Shown one piece after another: positions 16,775-25,732 of a DNA stretch of 64,000 nt. The DNA is from CAWHXG01 sp963833235 (GTDB taxonomy: Bacteria > Pseudomonadota > Alphaproteobacteria > Rhodobacterales > Rhodobacteraceae). The stretch spans positions 310,001 to 374,000 of the forward strand of contig CAWHXG010000002.1 of NCBI GenBank assembly GCA_963833235.1, in the 5' to 3' direction. Every line of letters starts with the position of its first letter. Within the stretch, counting starts at the first letter, position 1. Below the pieces are notes generated by a model. It was given only the letters and a program-made list of their open reading frames with translations. It searched no databases and was not told the DNA's origin. The translations under genes and the position numbers were made by a program.

Positions 16775-18253
16775 GTGACACTGTCTGGCATCAGGGCGGC
16801 GGCCCTTCTCGCCGCGATGGGCATGGCCCAGATCCTCGGCGCGGGGCCGGTTCTGGCGCAGGACGCGCAGCGCCCAGGGCGACCGATCACCCAGCAGTAC
16901 ACGGACGGCAGCGTCTACGAGGGCACCATGCGCAACGGGCTGCCCGACGGGACCGGCACGCTGACCCTGCCCTCGGGCTACACCTATACCGGCGCCTGGG
17001 TGGCCGGCGAGCGCGAGGGCGAGGGCCGCGCCACCTTCGCCGATGGATCGGTCTACGAGGGCGCCTTCGCCGCGGGGCTGCCGCAGGGCCGCGGCCAGAT
17101 CGCGCTGCTCGACGGATCGGTCATCGTGGGCGACTGGGTGGAGGGCCGGCTGAGCGGCGACGCCACCGCGACCTATGCCGACGGATCGGTCTATCGGGGC
17201 GCCTTCGCCGACAACGCCCGCGAGGGCACCGGCACATGGACCTCGCCCGACGGCTACACCTACGAGGGCGGCTGGGCGGACGGGCTGCGCAGCGGCACCG
17301 CGACGATCACCTATGCGGACGGCTCGGTCTACGAGGGCGAGATGCTGGCCGACCGGCGCAACGGCACCGGCCGGCTGACCATGCCCGACGGCTTCGCCTA
17401 CGAGGGCTCCTGGAGCGACGACCAGATCGACGGGTTCGGGCGCGTCGCCTACGTGAACGGCGACGTATACGAGGGCGTGCTGGTGCAGGGCGTGCGCGAG
17501 GGCAACGGCCGCATGGTCTACGCCAACAGCGACGTCTACGAGGGCGCTTTCCGCGCCGACCGCCGGCACGGGCGCGGCGCGTTCACCGGGGCGGACGGCT
17601 ACGTCTACGAGGGCGACTGGGCCGAGGGCGCCCATGCCGGCGAGGGCCGGCTGACCTATCCCGACGGCTCGGTCTATGTGGGCGGCTTCGAGGCGAACCT
17701 GCCGCAGGGCCGGGGCCGGATCGTCTATGCCGATGGCGACATCTACGACGGGCGCTGGCGGGCCGGGGTGATCGAGGGCGAAGGCATCAGCACGCGCGAG
17801 AACGGGATCGTCTACCAGGGCGATTTCCGCGGCGGCCAGCGGCACGGCTTCGGCCGGATGACGTCGCCGGACGGGTACGTGTACGAAGGCGGCTGGAAGG
17901 ACGGAGAGCGCTCTGGCCAGGGCACCGCGCGCTATGCCGACGGGACGCGCTATGAAGGTTCTTTCGCGGCGGACCAGTTCGACGGGACGGGCACGATCGA
18001 GCGGCCCGACGGGATGCGCTATACCGGCGAATGGAAGGCGGGGGAGATCACCGGGCGCGGGCGGATCGTATATGCCACGGGCGATGTCTACGAGGGCGAG
18101 GTTCTGGCGGGCAAGCGCGAGGGCCAGGGCGTGCTGACCTATGCCGGGGGCGAGGTGCAGGACGGCATCTGGGCCGGAGGAGCGCTGGTGGAGGAGACGG
18201 GGGCGGATGCCGCGGCGGACGGGGCTGGGCCGGGAGTCGCGGCGGCGGAATAA
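16775..18253 (+). CDS. exported MORN-repeat protein (about 19 repeats)
   Basis: 492 residues from a GTG at 16775 behind GGAGGG; the longer frame from 16724 has no ribosome site. A signal peptide (about residues 1-29, ending PVLAQ) is followed by roughly 19 tandem repeats of about 23 residues with core Y-E-G-x-(W/F/M)-x-x-G and x-G-x-G, running from residue 45 to about 470; the last unit (QDGIWAGG) is degenerate. The protein ends in a short Ala/Asp/Glu-rich tail. MORN repeats form beta-hairpin rods that bind lipids or proteins; the envelope location fits a scaffolding role. No catalytic domain is attached. Confidence 0.9.
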   Translation: MTLSGIRAAALLAAMGMAQILGAGPVLAQDAQRPGRPITQQYTDGSVYEGTMRNGLPDGTGTLTLPSGYTYTGAWVAGEREGEGRATFADGSVYEGAFAAGLPQGRGQIALLDGSVIVGDWVEGRLSGDATATYADGSVYRGAFADNAREGTGTWTSPDGYTYEGGWADGLRSGTATITYADGSVYEGEMLADRRNGTGRLTMPDGFAYEGSWSDDQIDGFGRVAYVNGDVYEGVLVQGVREGNGRMVYANSDVYEGAFRADRRHGRGAFTGADGYVYEGDWAEGAHAGEGRLTYPDGSVYVGGFEANLPQGRGRIVYADGDIYDGRWRAGVIEGEGISTRENGIVYQGDFRGGQRHGFGRMTSPDGYVYEGGWKDGERSGQGTARYADGTRYEGSFAADQFDGTGTIERPDGMRYTGEWKAGEITGRGRIVYATGDVYEGEVLAGKREGQGVLTYAGGEVQDGIWAGGALVEETGADAAADGAGPGVAAAE

Positions 18254-18521
18254 GGGGGTGCCGGCCAACGGCGAGCGCCCTGCCCCGACCCGGCGGCTTC
18301 TTTTCTGACCTCCGCCTTCGTCCGAGAACGGCAGATGGCGGATTCACCAACTATGTCGTTGCAAGTTGACCCATGTCATAGGACATGGTCGGGATGAGGC
18401 CGACATTAAGCTAATATCGATAGAATTTTTCAGAAGATGATTCGCAGATTTTAACTGTGGAATATCGGCGGAACCGCGCAAAACCGCGCGTCGCCGCCAA
18501 GGACTATTTTGGAGACGAGCA

Positions 18522-19715
18522 TTGAGACTGACCGCTGTTGATGGATTTAGAGGTATTTTCCTCGTTTTCATGATGATTATTCACGCCAACGATATTTTGA
18601 AGACGACCTTTGGCAAGCTGAATCACCATTACTTCGGCTGGGTCGAGGATGCGCAGGGCTTCGTATTCCTGTCCGGGCTCGTTGTCGGGCTGGTCTATGG
18701 CGGAAGATTCATCAAGCATGGCTTTGCGGTCATGCAGCGAGGGATCTGGGCAAGGATCAGGACGATCTACTCGCACCAAATCGGATTGATCATTATCTTC
18801 TCCGCGGCGACGCTTATCTTCGCGTTCGGAACTGGATATATTCCTGGAATTCTCTCGTCCTACGGAAACGAACCTTTCGCCTTCCCAGCCTTATCGGCAT
18901 TGCTGGTGACCGGATCGGCGCATATGGGCATCCTGCCCATGTATATCGTCTTCATGGCGATAACGCCCTTTGCGCTTCGTCTGCTGGAACAAAGCCGATA
19001 TCTGACGTATGGCGTCATCGTCGCGACATGCTGGACCATCGCGCAGACAAGGCTCCCTGACGCATTGGTCGCCGGATCAGAGGCATTTCTCGCGGATGCA
19101 GGTCATGATCTGAACCTTGGCATCTTCTTCAACGTCCTGGGCTGGCAGGCGCTTTTCTTTGCGGGCTTGTTCATCGGCTTTCTCATGGGGTCGAAGCGGC
19201 TGAACACGGACTTCCTGCGCACGGCGGAAATGCGGAACGTGTTCCTGATTTGCCTGGCGCTCTTCTTCTTTTTCGGCGTCTACGACCGGATCGTCTTCGA
19301 CAACTGGATCAACGATGAATTCTCGGCAGCCATCAAGTCCGAAGTGGACCGAGGCAACCTGTCCACGATCTACGTCGTCACCTTCGCCGTCGATCTGATG
19401 ATTGTGGTCTGGCTGCTTGGACCGGGCATGACCGACCGAAATCTCGTCATCAATCATGCATCGAATCTGCTCAACAGGATCGTGACCTTCCGTCCGTTGG
19501 TCTTTCTCGGGCAGCACTCGCTTCACGTCTTCAGCGCGCATATCCTGATCGTCTACGTCATCGCCGTGATATATCAAAATGGTCCTCCAACCCAGTCGAT
19601 CGGCATGGCGATCATATTTGCCAGCCTCGCGATCCTCTATTGTGTGGCGTGGATGCATTCGCGACATGTTGCGCGGACTAAAGCCGTGAAACACTTCAGC
19701 GCAGCAACATCGTGA
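18522..19715 (+). CDS. OpgC-like membrane acyltransferase
   Basis: 397 residues from a TTG start at 18522; the ribosome site GGAGACGAG fixes it and the only nearby ATG (18541) is out of frame. The start MRLTAVDGFRGIFLVFMMIIHANDILK resembles the OpgC/acyltransferase-3 N-terminus (xDxxRG...H, with the His in IIHAND). About ten membrane segments follow. OpgC proteins add succinyl or other acyl groups to osmoregulated periplasmic glucans. The G+C content is lower than the neighbours, suggesting acquisition. No glucan synthase gene (opgG/H) is adjacent, so the acceptor glycan is unknown. Confidence 0.8.
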   Translation: MRLTAVDGFRGIFLVFMMIIHANDILKTTFGKLNHHYFGWVEDAQGFVFLSGLVVGLVYGGRFIKHGFAVMQRGIWARIRTIYSHQIGLIIIFSAATLIFAFGTGYIPGILSSYGNEPFAFPALSALLVTGSAHMGILPMYIVFMAITPFALRLLEQSRYLTYGVIVATCWTIAQTRLPDALVAGSEAFLADAGHDLNLGIFFNVLGWQALFFAGLFIGFLMGSKRLNTDFLRTAEMRNVFLICLALFFFFGVYDRIVFDNWINDEFSAAIKSEVDRGNLSTIYVVTFAVDLMIVVWLLGPGMTDRNLVINHASNLLNRIVTFRPLVFLGQHSLHVFSAHILIVYVIAVIYQNGPPTQSIGMAIIFASLAILYCVAWMHSRHVARTKAVKHFSAATS

Positions 19716-20047
19716 GGCAGCTTTCGAACTGCGAAGTCCGCACTTTCCGGGGATCAGTCAAGATCATCGTCCTAGAGTAGACGCTGAGGGTGAAGCTGCG
19801 GAATGGGAGCCTAGACGCAGTTGTTCTCCGCCGTCCGGCAAAAGAGCGCGGGCGGGCGTCAATATGGAGTGGCCGCGCCCAGCATCTGGCGTGTGACACA
19901 CATCAGGGCTGGATAAAGGATCGAGGATAGGTGGTTTCCGTCCGTCGCCGGGGATTGCCATCCGTCGAAGGTCTGTATCGCCGCCGGTCCGAAGCACCGA
20001 CGGCTGTCCGAGCAGATGGCGCGAATGGGTTACGCGGCACGGCACCA
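19716..20047. other. intergenic stretch without a supported gene
   Basis: Lies between the OpgC-like gene and the convergent photolyase gene. No frame resembles a known protein and no strong terminator hairpin is visible. Confidence 0.5.
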
Positions 20048-21577
20048 CTACACCCGCTCCCCCGCCTCAAGCCGCTTCAGAAATGCCCCAGCCTCCGCCA
20101 GCACCGTTTCCCGCCGCGCCTCGTCCATCCGGTCCCACGTGCGGTACATGTTGCCCATGCGAGGGTTGGTCTCGAAGCGCTCTCGGTGCTGCATCAGGAA
20201 ATGCCAGTAGAGCAGGTTGAAGGGGCAGGCCCCCTCCCCCGTCTTCTTCTTCACCGAATAGGCGCAGGCGCCGCAATAGTCGCTCATCCGGTCGATATAG
20301 GCGCCGGACGAGACGTAGGGCTTGGAGCCGACCACGCCGCCATCGGCGAACTGGCTCATGCCGATGACGTTGGGCGCCTCCACCCATTCATAGGCGTCGG
20401 CATAGACGATCAGGTACCATTCGTGGACCTGCGCGGGGTCGATGCCGGCGAGCAGGGCGAAATTGCCGGTGACCATGAGGCGTTGGATGTGGTGGGCATA
20501 GGCCTCGTCCCGCGTCTGGCCGATGGCGTGGGCGAGGCAGTTCATGTCCGTCTCGGCGTCCCAGTAGAATTGCGGCAGGTCGCGGGTGTGGCCGAGCACG
20601 TTGCGCGCGGTGTAGCCGGGGCCTTCGAGGAAGTAGACGCCGCGGACGAATTCGCGCCAGCCGAGGATCTGGCGGATGAAGCCTTCGACGGCGTTGATGG
20701 GGGCGTGGCTGCCCTCCAGCGCGGCTTCGGCCCGGCGGCAGACGTCGAGCGGGTCGAGGAGGCCCGCGTTGATGTAAAGGCCGATCACCGCGTGGCTGAG
20801 ATAGGCGTCGGCCTCAAGCATCGCGTCCTGGTAGTCCCCGAAGGTGGGCAGGCGGTGGGCGATGAAGTGCTCAAGCGCGGCCTCGGCGCCGGCGGTATCG
20901 GTGGCGAAGCGGAAGGGGCGGAGCGTGCCGAAATGGTCGCCGAAGCGGGCCTCGACGAGGGCCAGCACCTCTTCGGTCACGGCGTCGGGCGCAACGGGCG
21001 GCGGGCCGGTGTCGAAAAGGCCGGGATCGGGGGCGGGCTTGCGGTTGTCGTGGTCGAAGTTCCACTTGCCGCCGCGGGGCTTGTCGCCCTGCATGAGCAG
21101 GCCCGTCTTGCGGCGCATCTCGCGGTAGAAGTACTCCATCCGCAGCTGCTTGCGGCCTTTCGCCCAGGCCTCGAACTCTGCCTGGCTGGCGATGAAGCGG
21201 TCGTCGGGCAGGAGCGTCACGTCGAGCGGCATCTCCTGCAGCGCCCCGATCAGCCGCCATTCGCCAGGGCTGGTGGCCAGCACGCGGGCGGTGCCGTGGG
21301 CCTCGGCATGGCGGAGGAGCTCGCCGGGGATGGAGCCGCTGTTGTCGTTGGCGTCGAGGCGGGTGTAGGCGACCTGCCAGCCGTCGGCCTTGAGCGCGGC
21401 GGCGAACTTGCGCATGGCGGCGAAGAGGAAGGCGATCTTCTTGGGGTGGTGACGGACATAGGTGGCCTCGGTCACGACCTCGGCCATGACGATCAGGTCC
21501 GTCTCTCGGCTGGCCTCGCGCAGGGCGGCGACATTGGGCGTCAGCTGGTCGCCGAGGATCAGGACGAGGCGGCTCAC
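20048..21577 (-). CDS. cryptochrome/photolyase of the FeS-BCP (PhrB-like) class
   Basis: 509 residues. The GTG at 21577 overlaps the SDR stop as GTGA; a GTG one codon earlier is possible. The start VSRLVLILGDQLTPN is typical of deoxyribodipyrimidine photolyase-related proteins, and WREFVRGVYF and MGNMYRTWDRM belong to the FAD domain. Four cysteines expected for the [4Fe-4S] cluster are present in MNCLAH, YCGACAY and GACPFN. Members such as PhrB of Agrobacterium repair (6-4) photoproducts using FAD, DMRL and the Fe-S cluster. It is co-transcribed with the upstream SDR gene, a pairing suggesting a light-stress operon. Confidence 0.92.
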   Translation of the reverse strand: MSRLVLILGDQLTPNVAALREASRETDLIVMAEVVTEATYVRHHPKKIAFLFAAMRKFAAALKADGWQVAYTRLDANDNSGSIPGELLRHAEAHGTARVLATSPGEWRLIGALQEMPLDVTLLPDDRFIASQAEFEAWAKGRKQLRMEYFYREMRRKTGLLMQGDKPRGGKWNFDHDNRKPAPDPGLFDTGPPPVAPDAVTEEVLALVEARFGDHFGTLRPFRFATDTAGAEAALEHFIAHRLPTFGDYQDAMLEADAYLSHAVIGLYINAGLLDPLDVCRRAEAALEGSHAPINAVEGFIRQILGWREFVRGVYFLEGPGYTARNVLGHTRDLPQFYWDAETDMNCLAHAIGQTRDEAYAHHIQRLMVTGNFALLAGIDPAQVHEWYLIVYADAYEWVEAPNVIGMSQFADGGVVGSKPYVSSGAYIDRMSDYCGACAYSVKKKTGEGACPFNLLYWHFLMQHRERFETNPRMGNMYRTWDRMDEARRETVLAEAGAFLKRLEAGERV

Positions 21578-22248
21578 CACGGGATCGGCCGACCGGCGTA
21601 GTCAAGGAAGCGGCCGGTGTCTTCGGGGCCGAGGCGGCCCAGCACGTCGAGCAGGTCGGCGGCGGCGGCCTGGGGGCTCACGCGGTCATGGTCGGCATAC
21701 TCGGCGGTGAAGTCGGTCGCGACGGTGCCGGGATGCAGCAGGGCGACGGTGGCCTGGCGATGGGTGCGCGCCACCTCGATGGCCGCGCCGTGCAGCAGCG
21801 CGTTGAGGCAGGCCTTGGCGGCCCGATAGGAATACCAGCCGCCCAGACCGTTATCGCCGATGGAGCCGACGCGGGCGGAGAGCGCGGCGAAGGTGCTGGG
21901 CGCGTCGCGGGGCATCAGGCGCAGGGCGTGCTTCAGGACCAACATCGGCCCCGCGGCGTTGAGCGCGATCTGATCGGCGAGGCCGGCGGCGGTGAACTGG
22001 CGCAGCGCTTTCTCCGGCCGGTGGCCGTCGACGACCAGCGCGCCGGTGGCGACGAAGATCAGATCGAATGGACCTTCGAGCGCGTCGAGGGCCGCCGCAA
22101 CGCTCGCCTCGTCGGTCACGTCGAGGTCGCCCTCGCGGCGCGACAGGCGGGTGACGGCGGCGCCGCGGCGCGCCAGTTCCGCGGCGACGGCGCGGCCGAT
22201 GCCGCCAGAGGCACCGATGACGAGGGCGTTGGCGGGGCTTTGGCTCAT
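21574..22248 (-). CDS. short-chain dehydrogenase/reductase (C-factor-like)
   Basis: 224 residues from the ATG at 22248 (MSQSPANALVIGASGGIGRAVA). GASGGIG is the Rossmann NAD(P) motif, NAAG is present, and the catalytic YSYRAAK gives Tyr-x3-Lys, with the Ser in ALSARVGS. The short length and WYSYRAAKACLNALLHGAAIE segment match the csgA/C-factor-type SDR subgroup. Substrate is unknown. Its stop overlaps the photolyase start, so the two are translated together. Confidence 0.88.
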   Translation of the reverse strand: MSQSPANALVIGASGGIGRAVAAELARRGAAVTRLSRREGDLDVTDEASVAAALDALEGPFDLIFVATGALVVDGHRPEKALRQFTAAGLADQIALNAAGPMLVLKHALRLMPRDAPSTFAALSARVGSIGDNGLGGWYSYRAAKACLNALLHGAAIEVARTHRQATVALLHPGTVATDFTAEYADHDRVSPQAAAADLLDVLGRLGPEDTGRFLDYAGRPIPW

Positions 22249-22757
22249 GGGCGGACGAGCTAACGGGAAACCGCGCCGGTTCAAGGCGGTGCCTGCCGCG
22301 TCGCGTCCGGGGCCGGGGCGCCCAGACCGGGCGGCCCAGACCGGGCGGCATGGTTTCGCCCGTCCGTCCCCCGCCATCCCCGCCCGACCGGTTCGTAAAG
22401 ATCGTCGGCGCGATGGAATGCGGGACCATGCCCCTCTTCGATCTCATGGCGCGCCGTTCCGTCATCGCACCGTCAAGGATCAGACATCGGAATGCTGGAT
22501 GGCACGCGGCGCGCGAACGGAGCAGGCCACGGCGACCTCAGGGAGTTAATCCCCGCGCGCACCGATGGGCGCTCGGGGGGTCCGTCGGCCACACGAAGCT
22601 GGGGCACGTTCGATGCGGGAGTACGCGGCCGGGCCTATGCCCAACCCGGGGGCAACGACGGACGCATCACTGCCGGCCCGGAGGATGCGGGCCGTCGATC
22701 CGGCCGCCCGCGATTTGTATCTGGCCAAACGCGTCGGCTCCCCCTATCGTCTCTTCG
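22249..22757. other. long 5' region upstream of the leuA leader; no gene supported
   Basis: About 500 bp between the divergent SDR gene and the leader peptide. Several overlapping open frames of 60-190 codons exist on both strands but look like GC-rich noise: none has a ribosome site with a recognisable product. The promoter for leader plus leuA should lie here. Confidence 0.5.
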
Positions 22758-22826
22758 ATGACGGACCGGACGCCCCTCCGCCTTGCCGCCCCCCTGCGCG
22801 GCCTGCTGCTTCTGAGCTGCCTCTGA
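22758..22826 (+). CDS. leucine-rich leader peptide of leuA
   Basis: A 22-codon frame (MTDRTPLRLAAPLRGLLLLSCL) ends 87 bp before leuA. Eight of 22 residues are leucine, including four consecutive Leu codons (CTG CTG CTT CTG). This is the hallmark of a ribosome-stalling leader for leucine biosynthesis. The stop codon falls inside a strong hairpin. No clear ribosome site precedes the ATG, which lowers confidence. Confidence 0.65.
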   Translation: MTDRTPLRLAAPLRGLLLLSCL

Positions 22827-22853
22827 GCGTGCCCTTCGGCGCGACGCTCAGGG
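22821..22853 (+). promoter_or_regulatory. attenuator-like hairpin overlapping the end of the leuA leader
   Basis: CTCTGAGCGT (22821-22830) pairs with ACGCTCAGGGG (22844-22853) over ten positions including one wobble, enclosing the last Leu codon and stop of the leader. GGGGAG (22851-22856) is also complementary to CTCCCC (22908-22913), which lies directly before the leuA ATG. A stalled ribosome would open the first hairpin and change which pairing forms, so translational or transcriptional attenuation by leucine is plausible. No T-run follows. Confidence 0.5.
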
Positions 22854-22913
22854 GAGAGACGCGGCGCCGGACCTGAACCCAAGCTCAGACATCATCCTAC
22901 CAGGGGCCTCCCC

Positions 22914-24500
22914 ATGACCGACATTTCCCGCAGCGGCGCCGCGCGCGACCGCGTCCTCATCTTCGACACAACCCTGCGCGACGGCGAGCAATCGCCCGGC
23001 GCCACCATGACGCACGACCAGAAGCTGGAGATCGCCGAGCTGCTCGACGAGATGGGCGTGGACATCATCGAAGCCGGCTTTCCCATCGCCTCGGAGGGCG
23101 ATTTCGCCGCCGTGGCCGAGATCGCGAAGCTGGCGCGAAGCAGCGTGATCTGCGGCCTGGCACGGGCCCAGACCGGCGACATCGACCGGGCGTGGGAGGC
23201 TGTCCGCGCGGCGAAGCGCCCGCGCATCCACACCTTCATCGGCACCTCGCCGCTGCACCGCGAGATGCACGCGCTGGACCAGGATGCGATGGCCGAGCGG
23301 ATCGACGCGTCGGTGACCCATGCGCGCAACCTGTGCGGCGACGTGCAATGGTCGGCGATGGACGCGACGCGCACCGAGCCCGATTACCTCCGCCGGGTCT
23401 GCGAGATCGCCATCCGCGCCGGGGCCACCACGATCAACGTGCCCGATACGGTGGGCTACACCGCGCCGCGGGAAAGTGCGGCGATGATCGAGATGCTGCT
23501 GCGCGAGGTGCCGGGGGCCGAGGGCGTGATCTGGGCCACCCATTGCCATAACGACCTCGGCATGGCGACGGCCAACAGCCTCGCCGCGGTCGAGGCCGGG
23601 GCGCGTCAGGTGGAATGCACCATCAACGGGCTGGGCGAGCGTGCCGGCAACACCGCGCTGGAGGAGGTGGTGATGGCGTTGCGGGTGCGCGGCGACATCA
23701 TGCCGTTCGAGACGGGCATCGACGCCACCAAGATCATCCGCGCCAGCCGCATGGTGGCTACCGCCAGCGGCTTTGCCGTGCAGTTCAACAAGGCCGTGGT
23801 GGGAAAGAATGCCTTTGCGCACGAAAGCGGCATTCATCAGGACGGGATGCTGAAGAACGCCGAGACGTTCGAGATCATGCGCCCCGCGGATATCGGGCTG
23901 GCCGAGACGAACCTTGTGATGGGCAAGCATTCGGGCCGCGCGGCGCTGCGGGCCAAGCTGGGCGAGCTTGGGTTCGAGCTGGGCGACAACCAGTTGAAGG
24001 ACGTGTTCGTGCGGTTCAAGACGCTGGCCGACCGCAAGAAGGAGGTCTTCGAGGACGATCTGATCGCCCTGATGCAGGACGCCTCCGACGGTGCGGGCGA
24101 CCGGCTGGCCATCCGCGCGCTGCGGGTGGTGTGCGGCACCGAGGGGCCGCAGACGGCCGAGCTGACAATGTCGGTCGACGGGGTGGAGCAGCGCACGGTG
24201 GCTGAAGGCGACGGCCCGGTGGACGCGGCCTTCAAGGCGGTCAAGGACCTCTTCCCGCATGGCGCGCGGTTGCAGCTCTATCAGGTGCATGCGGTGACCG
24301 AGGGCACCGATGCGCAGGCCACCGTGAGCGTGCGGATGGAGGAGGAGGGGCGGATCGTGACCGGCCAGTCCGCCGACACCGATACCGTGGTGGCCAGCGC
24401 CAAGGCCTATGTGGCGGCGCTGAACCGGCTTCTGGTGCGGCGCAAGCGGGCGGCGGCCGGGGCGGACCTGAAGGAGATCAGCTACCGCGACGTCTCCTGA
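22914..24500 (+). CDS. leuA: 2-isopropylmalate synthase
   Basis: 528 residues from the ATG at 22914, usual bacterial LeuA length. The TIM-barrel catalytic domain begins IFDTTLRDGEQSPGATM; HCHNDLG gives the divalent-metal histidines and CTINGLGERAGN the signature 2. The linker HESGIHQDGMLK and the C-terminal regulatory domain (leucine-sensing, about residues 400-515, including AEGDGPVDAAFKAVKDL) are complete, so feedback inhibition by leucine is expected. The enzyme condenses acetyl-CoA and 2-oxoisovalerate, the first committed step to leucine. A leader peptide and hairpins upstream suggest attenuation as well. Confidence 0.97.
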   Translation: MTDISRSGAARDRVLIFDTTLRDGEQSPGATMTHDQKLEIAELLDEMGVDIIEAGFPIASEGDFAAVAEIAKLARSSVICGLARAQTGDIDRAWEAVRAAKRPRIHTFIGTSPLHREMHALDQDAMAERIDASVTHARNLCGDVQWSAMDATRTEPDYLRRVCEIAIRAGATTINVPDTVGYTAPRESAAMIEMLLREVPGAEGVIWATHCHNDLGMATANSLAAVEAGARQVECTINGLGERAGNTALEEVVMALRVRGDIMPFETGIDATKIIRASRMVATASGFAVQFNKAVVGKNAFAHESGIHQDGMLKNAETFEIMRPADIGLAETNLVMGKHSGRAALRAKLGELGFELGDNQLKDVFVRFKTLADRKKEVFEDDLIALMQDASDGAGDRLAIRALRVVCGTEGPQTAELTMSVDGVEQRTVAEGDGPVDAAFKAVKDLFPHGARLQLYQVHAVTEGTDAQATVSVRMEEEGRIVTGQSADTDTVVASAKAYVAALNRLLVRRKRAAAGADLKEISYRDVS

Positions 24501-24532
24501 GCGTCGTCTGGCGCGCCGGAAGGAACGGGGGG

Positions 24533-24560
24533 AAGGCCGGTGCCATGCGGCGCCGGCCTT
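24533..24560 (+). terminator. Rho-independent terminator after leuA
   Basis: AAGGCCGGTGCC and GGCGCCGGCCTT form a 12-bp stem with one G-T pair and loop ATGC, 33 bp past the leuA stop, running into TTT. Confidence 0.75.
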
Positions 24561-24711
24561 TCGCATGGAGCGGCCCCGCCATCCCGGACAGGGCCGAAAG
24601 CGCCCGGCGGTAGCTCGCGCGGGGGGCGGTCAGGCGCCGCCTTCGCGGGCAGACGCCCGCGCGCGCCCCGGGCGCACGACCGCACGGCATGCGCCGGGGT
24701 GGCTTCGGCGC

Positions 24712-24720
24712 TGTGGATAA
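24712..24720 (-). other. perfect DnaA-box sequence (TGTGGATAA)
   Basis: A single perfect match to TTATNCACA (minus strand) in the region between leuA and the LysR gene. With no partner boxes or AT-rich element it is more likely chance, or a DnaA titration/regulatory site, than an origin. Confidence 0.3.
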
Positions 24721-24786
24721 GGGGCACGTCACGGCGCCGCGGCCGATGATCCGCGGCCAGGCGCCGCGCCGGGGGCGGCAGGCCGT

Positions 24787-25714
24787 TCAGGCGAGCGCGC
24801 CCTCCCAGATCCCGCGGCGCACCAGTTCGCGCGCCACGGTGAGGGTGGTGGCCTCCACCGCCCGGCAGGCGCGGCTCGAGACGCGTGCGGGGCTTCGGGC
24901 CAGCAGCACCGGACGGGTCATCGTGGGGGAAACGATGGGCGCCCGCAGCAGCTCCCCGCGCTTGACGTAATCCTGCGCCGCGACGGGGGCGAAGATCGTG
25001 TAGCCCGACCCGCGCGCGACCAGCTCCTTGATCTGGGTCATGGCATCCATTTCGACCGACGACGTTCAGCTGCACGTCGTTTGGGCGTAGAACTCCTCGA
25101 TCAGGTTGCGCAGCCTGCTGGAGGGGCAGGATCATGTCGAGCCCCTGCAGCGCACGCAGCGGCACCGGCGCGCCGGGCGGCGTGTCCAGAGGCCAGGCAT
25201 CGGGCGCGGAGTAGAAGAAGAGCTCTTCGTTCAGCACGTGGGTCGAGGGCACGTGCGGCAGGTCCTTGAGGTCGTAGAGGAAGGCCATATCCACCGTGCC
25301 GTCGGCCAGCCAGCCCTTGAGGTAGCCGCTCATCGTCTCGACCGCGCGCAGGCGGATCTCGGGCAGCTCCAGCCGCACGGTTTCGGCCAACGGCACCGAC
25401 ATGATCATCGAGCACGAAGGCGGCATGCCGAAGCAGACCCGCCCGCGGACCGCCCCGCCCAGCTCGCGCATGTCGGCGACGCAGCGATCGAGGCTGTCGC
25501 AGATGCGGCGGGCATGCTCCACCAGCATGTGCCCCTCGTTGGTCAGGGCCGTGCCGCGCGCGGAGCGTTCGACCAGCTTGACCGAAAGCTCTTCCTCCAT
25601 GCGGTGCAGATGCTGCGAGAGCGAGGGCTGCGCGACCCCGATCGTCTGCGCCGCCGCCGAGATGGAAGGCGCCTCGGCGATGGCGAGGAAGTAGCGCAAC
25701 TGGCGGATGTCCAT
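24787..25714 (-). pseudogene. LysR-family transcriptional regulator, frameshifted
   Basis: The N-terminal winged helix is intact (MDIRQLRYFLAIAEAPSIS, then AAQTIGVAQPSLSQHLHRMEEEL) and so is the effector domain up to LQGLDMILPLQ near 25115. Between about 25045 and 25110 three single-base indels follow each other: an extra G before CTGCGCAAC, one missing A in CAAAC, one extra G before GTCGAAATG. Repairing them restores RNLIEEFYAQ, NDVQLNVV, VEMDAMTQIKEL and the rest to the TGA at 24787, giving about 308 residues, the normal length. It would regulate the adjacent Zn alcohol dehydrogenase, which ends 18 bp upstream, and the divergent cluster. Sequence error is likelier than decay. Confidence 0.8.
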
Positions 25715-25732
25715 GGGTGCGGCCCGTGTGGA

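Noticed and set aside
16376..18268. N-terminal extension of nadE to a 1,183-residue protein
   Set aside because: The extension is antisense to the MORN gene and is an RP-rich noise translation; the family N-terminus starts at 16375.
22350..22826. 158-residue protein ending at the same stop as the leuA leader
   Set aside because: The sequence before the leader ATG is compositionally noisy and has no family similarity; the Leu-rich 22-codon leader explains the 3' end better.
24712..24720. Perfect DnaA box as a replication origin
   Set aside because: A single site without neighbours, AT-rich unwinding element or gene context; far from dnaA.
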